This document shows, piece by piece, positions 19,601-30,839 of a stretch of 64,000 nt of DNA. The stretch is taken from NCBI RefSeq assembly GCF_000350225.1, contig NW_005179389.1, positions 1-64,000 on the forward strand. Reading direction: 5' to 3'. This stretch comes from Chondrus crispus. Its lineage: Eukaryota; Rhodophyta; Florideophyceae; Gigartinales; Gigartinaceae. The notes under the pieces were generated by a model. The model had not been told where the DNA came from. It did no database searches and worked only from the letters and a program-made list of their open reading frames with translations. The translations under genes and the position numbers were made by a program. The stretch's first letter is position 1. Each line of letters opens with the position of its first letter.

Positions 19601-21287
19601 ATGAGACAGCTCTTCCAGCGATGGCCTGAGAGGAGGATATCTAACATACGTTGAAAAGTCGCCGGGGCGTTCATCAATCCGAAGGGCATACGGTAGAATT
19701 GATACGTCTCGACGTGGCACGTAAACGTGGTTTTCGGTCGATCCTCCTCGGCGACTGGTATTTTTCAGTACCCGGAGTTCCAATCAAGGGTATAAAAGAC
19801 CTTGGCATCCCCGAGCGTGTTCAGACACTCATACATGCGACGGATTGGGTACGTGTCTCGCACGGTCAACGCGTTCAGCTGTCGATAATCGACGCAGAAA
19901 CGGAGGCTCCCATATGACTTGGGGATGAGCACGACGGGAAACGCCCATTCGAACTTGGACCGGGAGATCACGCCGCTGCATATCATCTCGTCAACCGAGT
20001 TTTTTCCGCCTCACGGGCGCGGGGTTCAGCTCGATACGGCTGACATCGAAACGGCTTGGCGCCGGGGGTGAGGTTGATGCGATGTTCCATCGCTCGAACC
20101 CCCAAATTTCCATCCCACAATCCAGCGTACGGCGCGAGCATCGTTCAAACCTGCCCACGCTCGTGCGCCGGCAGGTGGTCGAGGGGAACTGCATCCCGCC
20201 GAGGGGACGGCCCCGCTTGGGGGGTGGCTCCACGACGGGGACTCTCGACCTACAAAGGGGGACTCCTCTCGGAGAATTCCACGGTTAGGACCACGTCCAG
20301 CGGCAACGCTGTGCGCACCATCGCCAGAGGATGGGAAGTCACGAAACCAACGACCTGGTTCTTCGACCACCTGTTGTTGGCGGATGAGAAGTTCGCCCCA
20401 AGGACCTGGAACTCCTGTGACGGGGCTATGTGCCCCACCCCGTTAGAGAGGGAGATCCGGTGCTTCGAATATAACTGCGGGTTCGCCTCGAGAGCCGAGA
20501 GTCCTGCCTATTCACTTGTGAAGTATACTCTGGCCTGGGTGCCGGCCGGAATTTCCACGGCCCGAGACACCTTGAGTTTCGGCGATATCCTCTCGGCTTC
20601 GGTGGCATACCCCTGCTCCGACGGAAGGGGAGGGGCGTTGGCGGCCCGAGACGCAGGGTTACGGAAGATGGGTATCTTGGTTCCATCGTCCAATTCCACC
20701 ACCTTCCGCCGTGGGTAGAATGCTTCGACGAACTTCTCGTTTAACTCGCAGCCCAGTATCACGGGGGCGGCTAACCGTTCACTAAAGATGAAGGTACACC
20801 TCATGGTGCGGTAGCCTAGCCGAACCACGAGGGGAATTTGTCCGCTCGTACGCAATGGTCTCTCATTAGCGTCAGCGATCGTCGAGATTTCACCGGGAAT
20901 AGCCAGCTCCTCCCATCCGGGGTGCAGCGTGTTGACACGTTCGAAATTGGAACAAGCTCCTATATCCAATATTGTGAGCTGTCGCACCAATATAGACGGT
21001 GATATTCAAAGGTCCGCATAGACCTTGTAGTTCCTGCAGGACAGCTCAAGCACTGTCTCGGGATGGTCAACACCCCTTGCAAGTGGGGGGGTTTTTCCGC
21101 CATGGTCGGCGTAAGGTACCGAGCTGGTCGGGGTCTGGGTTTCCCTGGGGTAACCCAGTGTGTTTGCAGCCGAGTATTCGGTACCGCTTCTCTGTCTTGG
21201 GAGTTGAGGACAAATCCGCCGGTGGGGGCGTCGTATCCCGGGTCGAGCCGGGGTCTACCTCAGCTGCTGCAGGTTGAGGTTGTCCTA
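16690..21287 (-). pseudogene. pol: Pol of element B (protease, RT, RNase H, integrase, degraded chromodomain)
   Basis: Fragments in several frames that together parallel Pol of element A. Protease block LDIGACSNF near 20965-20940; RT from about 19990 to 19135 with YLDDIIIFSQD; RNase H at 19125-18620; integrase zinc domain and core from 18510 to about 17900. The last open stretch, 18078-16717, covers the second half of integrase and the linker. The second catalytic Asp of integrase is replaced by Val (LLSVNGGQF, near 18040), and a TAG at 18079-18081 stands where A has a Trp codon. The chromodomain region is frameshifted. It is a dead copy, useful as a comparison for judging which defects in A are new. 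Confidence 0.85.
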
Positions 21288-23337
21288 GTTTTTCAGAGGT
21301 GGATGGACGCCAACGTGGGGCGAAAATGCCTTCGTCCCGGTGCCGCCGCGCGGCGGCAGGTGGCCGGTCGGCTCGAGGTTCATTACCCGGTTCGCCTCGT
21401 AACTGAAGAGGGCGACGGCTTGGAGATACGCATCCGAAGGCACTCGGCTCTTTTGGGCCGTGGTCAACTTCTCGTATTGGTAGGGCATGAGGAATACGTC
21501 CTTCTCCTTCATATTGCAGTCGGGAGAAATGTGGTCCCCGACCCGATAACAGGTGAAGCAGATGATCTGCGGGGACGGAGGTTCTCGCAGATCCTTCTGG
21601 TAATTGCGGGACGTTCGTCCAAGTGGAAATCCGCGGAAGCCCTGGGTAGGCTCTCGACCAGGGTGGTACGGCTTACGCCTATCGCCGGAAAACAGCGAAT
21701 CTCCGTCATAGAAGGAGAATTCCGCCTTCGGGAGGGAAGGAGCCCCGCGACGTTTTCCCCTTCGGTAGCGCAGTAATTCTCGGTCCCCCGGGCCGTTTGG
21801 AAACTGGGAGTTCCTAGTGGCGCTCTATTGAAGTCTACCGGCCCCCCTCAAGGGGGGCAGGCAGACGTCAACGGAGCGCCATCGAGGGCCGTGATGACCT
21901 GTTTAACAGGGCGGGGCGTCCCGAATTCTACGTAGCGCCCAGATTCGTGCTGGGCCCGGAAGGCGTCTTCATGGCGAAGGGCATGGGCGACGGTATCCTC
22001 GAATGAGAATCGCCGTCGATCCTCGCGAGCTTGTAACACCAGCGGCTTGATCGCGGGGGTGAGTCCCTCGGTGAAGAGGGTCGTTCTCTCGTATGCAGAG
22101 TGTACGTCCGTGCAACTTCGAAGGGCGGTAGACATTCGAGTACCGTACTCGGTTTCCAACTCGCCCGGCTTCTGGTGTAGCTCCCTCAACGCAGTGAGAG
22201 ACCGCTTGATCTCGAGGTTCTTCGCGTAAGTGCATAACAGCCAATTGACGGCGGCGGCCCAGTTCGCGATCCGTTGAGATTTGCGGTGAAGACCCCGCTG
22301 GGACTCATACGCTTCCTTGGCGGGTGGCTCCAGCAGGTGGGGTAGGGCCATTAGAGCCGTCGCCTCCGTCACATTGGCGTTGTCACAATTTTCCTTGCAA
22401 CGAGCAAGGAAATTGATCACCCTAATCGGGTCTACCTCGCTGAATTATACTCGTCTATGTCCACGAGGATGTACTGTACCCTCTTACGGGTAGTAGCGTA
22501 GACCCTGTCGTCCAGGGTCTGGTCGGTTTCCACGAGGCTATATGCTCGGTAGTTGCAAACACCTCGGAACGGGTGGTTTGTCAGCTTCCAAACGGAAACC
22601 CGTTTCTGTTTGGGGCCGAACGTCGGCGTTGGAGCCGTGAGCGACTCTGACTCGGAATCAGATCCCGAGTCAGAGGAGGATGAAGAGGACGGGCTCGAGT
22701 ACCGATCCGGCGGGTAACCATCCTTCGTCGTTTGCGACGGTGAGCCTTCTGTTCTTTTCGACTGGGTTTGGACTTTTTTCGTCGTCCACTCCCCTCGTCG
22801 TCTGAACTTCCTCCTTGGTCGGCGTTGCCCTCAGTAAATTCTGGCAAGGCAAATCACCTTGTTTGTGGAGTGGCCCGGCGGAGGCTCCCGCGCGGGGGTT
22901 CCAGCTGCAGTTCGCGACGCCTGCGGGTTGGCGGAAAATTGGGAAGCGGTCTCCATAGACGGGACCGGTATCCCCGCGGCTTGCAGCGGTGGCATTTTCA
23001 CGTTGGAAAAGAGCAAGCTCTTATTCAACGGGCTAACTCCTCAGCGGGAGACAGAGAGTAGCTACTCCGACTGTAGTCGGAGGGTTCACAGCAGCGGTGG
23101 CTGGAGTTTGGGACACCGATCCGCCCTGCGCGCCAGGCGACGGATCAGGGCGGAGCATCTTCAAGACGGTAATACCTTGACGGAGGGCCTTGAGTTCCTC
23201 CTTCGTGGGAGTCTCCTCTAGTTTCCGCAAGAGGGTACCCGCCTCGACCCTGGCAGCTATATTCGCCTGCCAGGCCTTGGTGAGCACGCCTTCCAGGGTA
23301 GATAATCGATCGCGTTCTCTCGCGGTTTGTACCCCAT
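21285..23337 (-). pseudogene. gag: Gag of element B (5' truncated, broken)
   Basis: Parallels gag of element A from about its residue 78 to the C-terminal PPLKN-stop. The retrotransposon-gag domain is open at 22420-21848 (VTEATALMALPHLLEPP block). The zinc knuckle near 21570-21530 keeps the unusual CX2CX5HX4C spacing. Stops and frameshifts separate the pieces. The 5' end is missing and joins retroelement F at about 23338. The 3' end overlaps the frameshift signal described for A. Confidence 0.85.
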
Positions 23338-23343
23338 CTTCCT

Positions 23344-24680
23344 CTATACGAGAACTGGATCCCCCTCCGGCAAGATTGCGTGGGCGGCTTTCCGTGCCCT
23401 TCTCTGCAGCACTGTGCGTATGTGTTGCTTTGCGACAATAGTTTTTCTCTCGAGACGCGCTGTTTGTATCATGATCATGCTCGTATTTTGATTGGGGTGG
23501 CGTATATCTCCTGTTGCTTTCCTAAAAAGCGTGCCGAACACAAGTAGGCTTGGTATTAAACCGTCTGACCCGCAAGTGTCAATCATTGCCTTCGTTTCTA
23601 GCGCCAATTTCCGCTCCTTTGATGCAGCCGGGTCGTCGCGCTGTATTTTCATGGAAATTCCTCTCAAGGTATCGTTGTATCTTCCCCCACGCCCGTATAA
23701 TTCGAACTTTCTACTGGAGTTATCTCCACTGTCATAACTGATTTATCTGGGTGTTTGTTCTATTTCGCGGAGGTGAACACAGACCCGTGATCTGCCTTGA
23801 CCGAGTCTGGAAGCCCTACGTAGGTTGATACCTACCATGGCAAGAATGCATTCCACACGTCTTCTATCGATTCCACTCCCAGGAAAGTGGCAGCGGAGTA
23901 TCGTGTGTCTGCGTTATAAGATGCAGCACAGGCCTTCTGATAATACACATTAGAGCTAAGATTGCTTGACGATTAAGGACTATTCTTCCGTTACTGTAGC
24001 TTTGAACATAGTTGGTCTTGGGCCCTGATACTTGCAAGTATTACATTGAGCAGTTATCTGCTCAAGAATCTCCCGGGTTTCCTCTGTCGCATCTTGTGTT
24101 TTTGAACGACGAAAAAGATTGATTGGCTTTTCCGTCGACGGGTGGTTTAAACCGACATGCATTTTCTTTAGCTCACTTACGGTGAGTAGTACCTCTTCTT
24201 CCCATTTGTAATATACGTGCGCGTTGAATCGCTGTAAAGGGATTGCCCAGCCCGGCTTATCGCGCACCAAAAAGTTTTGGACGTTCTTCACGTACACCGT
24301 GAACTCGTCCACCGCGTCGGGGCCGATGAGTATGGGGAAAATAGGATAAAAGACGTCCACCCTCAGTTCTACATATGCATTTACAGGGACTGGTATTCGA
24401 ACCTCTATCATCCCGAGGCACTTTGCTTCGTGGCGTCCGAATCTTTATGTCTTCTGCGGTTGCCCAAGATTGAAGTTAAAGCCGGCGATTTGTGCGTACA
24501 CCTCCTCCTGCTCAACTTAACATACGAAAGTAGATGCGCCAGTGTCTGTATATGCACCTTGAAATGTCGGTTTCCCTGTTCTGCTCAATGTATGTATGTG
24601 CAGAAGAGGGGCATCATCCGGTATATGCAGTACCTTTTTTATGCTCTGATCTTCGTCTCTTTATTCAAAGACTAATTGTG
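23344..24680 (-). pseudogene. Retroelement F pol remnant (protease, integrase zinc finger, integrase end)
   Basis: Minus-strand remnant of an LTR-type retroelement unrelated to A-E. At about 24546-24532 a YTDTGASTFV block shows a retropepsin active site. A downstream LIGPDAVDEF block and then an integrase zinc domain follow in the open stretch 24411-23980: two His in KKMHVGLNH and CNTC near its end. After an internal deletion, 23667-23344 encodes an integrase tail with IDTCGSDGLIPSLLVFG and PEGDPVLV. The catalytic core is missing and a TAA interrupts the protease region. The order fits a pol whose gag lies at 35.1-33.8 kb, with family E inserted between them. Confidence 0.65.
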
Positions 24681-24848
24681 CGAATGCTATATCATATGGA
24701 CGGCTATCTAGGGACATGTGTCACGCTGGTATTGCATATGTTAAGTCTGCGATATGAGACGGCATGCGTGCGAGGATGGTAGTGGCAACTGATGACCAGA
24801 TGGCATAGCTAGTGCGTTGTTGCAGACCCAACTTTACGGTGCCTTTTG

Positions 24849-25494
24849 TGTAGCATAAACACCCCAACGGCAGGGGTGTGAGCTCAGTCCGCGTAAGAGA
24901 CCCTGTAGAACGCGAGAAGAACAGAAAGGACCAGTAAGCAACTCGTGAGGAACGACACGTTCCGGTAGCAGTGGTAGAGCGAGTCAGGTCGCGAACGCGT
25001 TGGTGTACGCGGTAGAGCGGACCGACGCCTCGACGCCCCGGCGCGGCACTGGGTGACGTTCCAGTGCCGACGGGCGGAGGCGGATACTAGCTCACACGCG
25101 CACATACGCGCCCACTACTCATGTCATTCTACTGTAAAACGCGAACAGAGAGAGCTTGCCCGAGTTAGAGTAAGCGTTCCGGGTTAGCCGCCGGTGAGGG
25201 TCTGGCCAAGCCGATGCTTGCCTTCCCTCCGCCGCCGTCGGTTCCCGTGGTTTAATATACAATTACGCGTCTGTTGCGTCTATCATACAGGGGTACAGTA
25301 CAGTCCGTACTGCACTGTAGCGCGTTACAGTACTGAGCTACCGTACTCAGCTACTGTAGCGCTGTCAATACACGTGTGCGTGCGTGCGCCGATGATCCAC
25401 GTGTGTGCGGGCGTTTTGACAGTCCTGAGATTACACGTGTGTGCGCGCGCGCGATCTAATTCTAAATGTAATTCTGATCCGCGCTGATGCTACA
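24849..25494 (-). repeat. Solo LTR of the element D family
   Basis: 646 bp bounded by TGTAGCATAA on the left and, on the right, GATGCTACA, i.e. inverted terminal words. On the minus strand it aligns with the LTR at 28719-29420: shared blocks include CTCCGCCCGTC, CCCAGYGC, GGGGCGTCGAGGCG, GTATATTAAA and the end GGGTGTTTATGCTACA. No internal region is attached, so it is a solo LTR left by LTR-LTR recombination. It interrupts the C-terminal coding part of family E copy 2. Flanking bases TTTTG and ATATG are not an identical duplication. Confidence 0.8.
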
Positions 25495-27145
25495 ATATGC
25501 ACAGTGGCTGCTGTGGGAAATCTTGAAGGCAAGGGCTTCAATGAATGTCATCTTGTGGACGGAGCACGCTCCCAGAGTGTGGAAGGAAATGGCATCGAAT
25601 TTCCAATTGAGAGTAGGGATCTCTGCTTCTATTGGAATTTGGAAAGCTTCACGGAATGTCCTGCGTAGGGTCTGGTGCTTGGATAACTCGCCAGCTTCAG
25701 CGGCTGCGGCAGGCCGTTATGCAGATTGGCGGATGTTCGCTGTGGTGAATGGGCTGCAAATGGTCACGTCGTATGCTGCGGGCTTTTCGGGAAGCATCCC
25801 AGGAGGGGGAGGGCCGGGCTGGACAAGTATATCTGCAGGGCGATGATTGGTGTTGGGGACCAGAAAAGGAACTTCAAGGGTGCAGGCGAAGCCAGCGGCC
25901 CGAAAGGCATGTGTAGCTATCTGATTGCGTATTGTGTCGTGAACATGTATCATGACGAACCCTGTTTTGCAGTGCGTAGCGTGATCTCCCAGTGCGTCCA
26001 TGCGTTTTGAGCAGTGAGGGCATCGAAGCGGAGTGATGGAATTGTCGTATACCGGAACGTCTAGATCTTCGAAGAATGACTGACCATTGAGTAGAGTGTA
26101 CATGAGTGATTAAGAAGGATGTGCGGTATGGAATGCGGATGCACCAGGAGATAAGAGTGAATTATAGCGCGCACGGTGACGCACAGATACTGGAGTGTGG
26201 TCTTTTGGGTTGGGGCGGTTAGTCCAGTCGTCGTGTTGCCAGAACCGGCGCGAAGCGGCTGCATGAATAACCTGAAATAGAAAGTGGTGTGTCCCTTCAG
26301 GTCGCTGTGCTAAGGTGTCCGGTTCATATTTGCCCAGGTCAAAGTCGACCGACGGAGAGCGGCCTATCAAGTATTCCGGTGGACGGTCAACTGGTGGCAG
26401 TGCGCGCATCAGTAATCGGAGGTGAGGACGGGCCAATCTGAGGTATTGCGCAACTGAGAGGCCGTGGGGTCCTTCGAGGCGGTGTGCAGCAGAGGAGATG
26501 AGGCTAGCTGCATAGGACGCAGAAACGAGCGGGGTAAGAGCGAATAATCCATGACCACCGAAGCGAGATGGGAGACTGACTTGGCGGATGACTGCAGCAG
26601 ACAGTAGTATACTATTAAATCTGGAGTAGGCCGTGTATTGGTCCTCGTCGAACTGCGTGGCAAAGGGGACGGTAAAACGAAGGTGGATAAGGCGGGCAAG
26701 GTGATGAACTCGACAGGAAGATGAGCACATGCGGTGAAGGTGGAACTTGATGCGTGCGTCGGGAACGGCTTTTAGAAGGTCCGGTGTGGCATTGCAAGAA
26801 ACGCGTTTTTGGCCATGTATTCTCGTATATACTCCTGACATCCGATAAGGGTGCCAAGGAGCTCAATTCCGAGTACAGGGATTTGTGCGCGTGGTAATAT
26901 TGATGATAGGGCCGCGACAGTGACGGCGTCTGAGGAAGGCACGAACGCGCATGTCTTCACTAAAATAATGTAGAATTGGTGCTGGGGTCCTGTTGTGTGC
27001 AGAAATCGAAGAGCCTTGAGAATTTCAGGTAGGGGAGGGTGCGTTCCAATCCCTTCGTAACTACTTAGATGCCATATCCCCATCTGCCAAAATGAAACGA
27101 TCTCCAGTTCTCTTCTATGTGAGAAGGGGAAACCTATAAACATAT
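25495..27145 (-). pseudogene. Family E copy 2: RT palm, thumb and restriction-like endonuclease
   Basis: Begins in the RT domain just after the point matching QGDPAS of copy 1; the YADD-equivalent is degraded to LADGD in another frame near 27090. From 26841 the frame is open through ARIKFHLHRMCSSSC, matching copy 1, and after one TAA (26104-26106) through a CX2CX9HX3C zinc motif (CPHC ... HATHC, near 26020-25965). A PD-(D/E)XK-like endonuclease signature follows, RPADILVQP and AYDVTIC (near 25840-25770), as in R2-type elements that encode a restriction-like endonuclease instead of an APE endonuclease. Another TAA lies at 25717-25719, after which the frame continues to the solo LTR boundary. 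It is dead, but it shows what copy 1 lost. Confidence 0.75.
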
Positions 27146-27289
27146 TTACCGTGATAGGAGGTGGTGCGGAGTACTAACGGAGTACGTTGGCCAGTTTTGG
27201 AGTGCTTCCGGAGGAAGAACGGAGAAATGCCCAATTCTCTGGAAACTTAGACAGGACGTCCACAGTTCAGCGGAGCATCTCCGGATGAC

Positions 27290-28437
27290 CTGAGGCTTGC
27301 AGATTTCGGTATTCTCTTTGTAGCAAGTTACTACACACTATGCGTCAAGCTGGTCAGTTCATGGCAAGCAGAACAGCACACTCTGATAGCAGCTTGCAAA
27401 ATTGCTGCCAGAAACTTGAGGGCTGTACACGTCGAGTGCAGCGCTCCAATTATCGCTGCTCTGACGGAAATCGTATTGCTGAGACCACCTGTTCGACATT
27501 TCGTTCTCATTGGAGTCGTGTATCTCGCATGAGTTTGATTCGGTTGTTCACAAGAATCGGGATCAACCTGCGCATAATTGAAATGAATTCAGTGCATCAC
27601 GAATCATTCAACGAAGACGTACTTTTTGCTATTGGTCAGTATTGCAGCAAGCTAACATTAAACCGTCTAAGAAACCTTCCATGCGTGTCGGATTTGGTAT
27701 GGTAAGTTTTCTAAAACAGCGCGCGCAGCAGTTGAGAGAGTGGCGAATCGTTGATTGTCACAGGGCCTCGTTTCGAATCCCTTGCTTTTTTGGCAAACGC
27801 AGCACTGTGCTTGAGAGGCTTCATTTCTCAGTACAAAAAGAATCATGGATTCCGCTCCAAAGGCAGATGGAAGCAGGGTACAAGCAGGGTACATAACATC
27901 ATCAGACGATGAAAGAGTGGAGTTGAGTACACAGAAGATGTTATTTATGTAAGTGGAGGGCAGAAAGCGATTGTGCGGCTATCTCGAAAATGCCGACATT
28001 TGCATCATCGGACCATCTCTGATACTAGCGTTTCCGACGGAACTCTGAGCTGCATTTCTAACGCGAGTGGACCCTCATTGAGATATTTCAATATCCGACA
28101 TTGCTATTCCCTCGGAAATGCAACTCCACTCAGTTGGGCGAAACACTGCCGGCCACTCATTTCCCTCGACATCTCATATCTTCCAATGGTGGAAGATTCC
28201 GCGTTTGAAGAGCTATTGCGTGCGCTTCAGGACTCGTTAGAGGAACTGCAAATTCTTGGATGCACCGGACTGACCAATAACGCAATTCAAAACATCATAT
28301 CTCGATATGGCAGACTCCTGCAAGTCGTAAGGCTTTCCTACTGCAACTTCTCGATGTCAGCTCTCTCTTCTATCAAAGAGGCTTCGCCTCGGGTAACTCT
28401 ATTCAGTACGCAGCTATCGACAGCGGGATCTACATGA
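27290..28437 (+). pseudogene. Leucine-rich-repeat (AMN1/F-box-like) gene remnant
   Basis: Three stretches in different frames read as cysteine-type leucine-rich repeats. 27302-27511 includes NLRAVHVECSAPIIAAL; about 27520-27700 includes INLRIIEMNSV and IGQYCSKLTLNRLRNLP; 27973-28437 includes SLRYFNIRHCYSLG, LISLDISYLPMVEDSAFEEL, LEELQILGCTGLTNNAIQN and VVRLSYCNFS. Such LRRs occur in F-box and AMN1-like proteins that act in ubiquitin ligases, but no F-box is seen. The frame changes could be introns or frameshifts; a TGA at 27509-27511 and lack of clear splice signals make a pseudogene more likely. It lies inside family E copy 2, next to element D. Confidence 0.55.
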
Positions 28438-28718
28438 CCTGGAGGTTGATGGGGCCCACAGTAATGACGGTGATGGCGTTCGCTCCAAATTCAGATCGTT
28501 ACCGAGTAAACGCCCTGAGAATGGTCCGCGCAAGTCTCTATGCCTGGATCTGAGAAAACGGCCTTCGTCAAAACTGGACATTCGGCTTTCCCGAGGGCTT
28601 AGGCGGTCTGGCTTGTCTCCCAGTGAACGTATAAGGCTCACAGCCTCAAAAAGTAGGACAGGGTTTACATATTCCCTGCTCTTCCAGACGTTTCACAAAC
28701 ATGAGCGATCCTGCCACT

Positions 28719-29420
28719 TGTAGCATAACCCCTCCTGGGGGTTTAAATTACATTAGATCAAGAACTAGATCAGCTACTGTAGAGCGTCGAGCTCTACAGT
28801 ACAACCGCGCGTGTCCACGTGTACACCACGGGGACAAGGGACACGCCCATACACGCGCACACGTGTACAGCGTGCGAACGAAGCGCGCACGCACCACGAG
28901 TAATACGTGTACTGTCAGCCTCGACATAGCTGACAGTATTACAGTGCTGGCTGACCGGCACTACAGTAGCCCACTACAGTACCTCGGTACTGTAGTGTTA
29001 TGATAGATTGTTTTGTATATTAAATAGGGAGCGGACCGACGGCGGCAGGAGGGGGACAAGCACGGACTTGTCCTCAACCGACCGCCAAGGTCAGTCCACC
29101 CAGCTTATTCTAACGAGGTGCCTTCGCCTTCGCGCGCGTTAGGAGGAAGGGAGAGGGTAGGGGACACACGCGTGCGCGAGCGAGCCTAGATCCGCCTCCG
29201 CCCGTCAGCGCTGGTACGTTACCCAGCGCTGCTCCGGGGCGTCGAGGCGTAGATCGGCCTGCGCGTACGCTCGTCCCCGACCTTCCCGCTCTACCACACC
29301 ACTACCAGGGCCCGCTTCCCTGTCTCGTTAGCTGGTGCTTCACCCGTCTTCCGGTTCGAACGGGGTGTACAGGTCGAACTGTGCATACACCCTCGGTCGT
29401 CTGAGGGTGTTTATGCTACA
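28719..29420 (+). repeat. LTR of element D
   Basis: 702 bp with perfect 10-bp terminal inverted repeats, TGTAGCATAA and TTATGCTACA. It contains many TACTGTA/TACAGTA words, a TATA-like GTATATTAAATAG near 29015, and a GC-rich R-U5. It matches the solo LTR at 24849-25494 in inverse orientation. Confidence 0.85.
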
Positions 29421-29421
29421 G

Positions 29422-29439
29422 TGGTCTCCCGACCTAGAA
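29422..29439 (+). other. Primer-binding site of element D
   Basis: TGGTCTCCCGACCTAGAA, one base after the LTR end; identical to the 18 nt at 2363-2380. Confidence 0.75.
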
Positions 29440-29496
29440 GACCCCGAGATCTTTCCGAAAAGACTTTCTTTTTCCTCCGCGTCCGTACGCGTTGAG

Positions 29497-30838
29497 ATGA
29501 GTCAAGAATACGCCACCTTGATCCGGTCCAAACCGGCAGATCCGAGGGCGACCGCTATGCACGCTCCATCACCGCCGTTCGGCGACGGCGACGCTGGTCT
29601 CCGAGACCGCGAACCGCTGCCCGAGTCCCCCGAAGGACAAGCGGCTGCAATGTTCGATCGCATAGCTGACTACATCGAGGAAGTCCGTACTTCACTCCGT
29701 ATAGACGTGACGGACGCCGTCTACTCGCGATGTATGGACGAGCTCCGCTCCCTACGTGAAGGGAGGTTCGATCAAGTCAGCCAGTCCTTGGAGAATCTCC
29801 AAGCACTAGTCGACGAGTTACACTCGCGACTGGTGCTCGTCGAAGACCCACGCCTCGCACAGCCCATACTGCACCGGCAAGGTCGCCCCACGAGGCCGAT
29901 CTCGACGAGACGTCCCGACGATCGACTGTCCCGGTCAGCAGAACAGTTCGGTGCGTTCGTGCACCTCTCCGCCGAGCTCAACGCTACGCGACAGCGTGCT
30001 CGTGACATGGAACGGACCATGGCCGCAAGGCTGCCCGGTGCCCCCACAAGAGGGCCCGGTGGTGCCGTACCTCCGAGCGCCGTCGCTCCGGAAGGTAGGC
30101 GTCCGACTGGCGCCGACACTAGTCGGACTGCGGAAGGAAACCGCCCTCCGATGGGCGCGAATCTCGCGTCCGAGACCCAAGCATCCCCGGAAGTAGGCGG
30201 CAGATGGAAAGCGTATCGTACGCCGACGTACATGACCGTGGAGGAGCCGCTCGCGGATCCGGAGAACCCATGTTCTCCGTCGATCCCCGCTGGGGCGGCT
30301 ATCCGCCAGCGGGTTACACCGCGCATCCAGGTCCGGTAGACGTCCGTACGCTACCCGTCACTGCCTTTGGCACACTAGGTCCCGCGGATCCCGGGCTCGA
30401 GCCGGTGCATACGATGATCCAAGAGTTCAGCGCCGTCGCTGACTATCGTATGTACCGCTTGGAAAACACCTCGAGGCTCGTCACCTCCGGTGACGCCGGA
30501 CGGATCGCGAAGTACGTCCAACGCTGTCGTGGGATCCGTCCCACGATGCGTAGCTTCGACGGTACGGACCCGATCGAGCTGCTCCCGTTCTTGAAGGATA
30601 TTCGGATAACCTTCAACTCGCAACACCTGACCGAAGTTGTTGCGGTGAGAGTCCTCGCGCACTTCTTAGAGCGCGACGCGGAGCGCCTGTATACGAGTTA
30701 TACGATGCGTGGCCTCCGCGCCGGCCAACTACACGACGACGTGAGTTGGCCGGGGCTCGTCAACCAGTTCCTGAAACGCTACCTAACCGACGACGTGTTA
30801 GGTGAAGCGTACGACTCTGTCGCGACGGCGCGACAGCA
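29497..30838 (+). pseudogene. gag: Gag of element D (frameshifted and truncated)
   Basis: ATG at 29497 opens a frame to 30339 (helical, with acidic and Pro-rich parts). The gag domain itself continues one frame over (30230-30840): FDGTDPIELLPFLKDIRITF and LTEVVAVRVLAHFLERDAERL correspond to the SGVDPIRVISFLARCKENF and MTEAMALMALPHLL blocks of element A gag. The frame change falls around 30240-30330. The coding region ends where element D is cut off at about 30838, before any zinc knuckle. Confidence 0.7.
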
Positions 30839-30839
30839 A

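Larger units (their letters stand above)
13804..23338 (-). mobile_element. LTR retrotransposon B, degraded relative of A in inverse orientation
   Basis: Minus-strand copy of the same family: gag from 23338 to about 21285, pol from 21287 to about 16690, then the 3' non-coding region running towards 13804. Protein similarity to A extends over gag, protease, RT, RNase H, integrase and linker. It is full of stops and frameshifts. The 5' end is cut within gag at about 23338 and abuts retroelement F directly; no LTR was found at either end. A and B face each other tail to tail. Confidence 0.85.
28719..30838 (+). mobile_element. LTR retrotransposon D, truncated after gag
   Basis: 5' LTR, primer-binding site and about 1.4 kb of leader and gag, then an abrupt switch to minus-strand family E sequence at about 30838. 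Pol and 3' LTR are absent. Gag similarity and an identical primer-binding site tie it to element A, though the LTR sequence differs. Confidence 0.75.
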
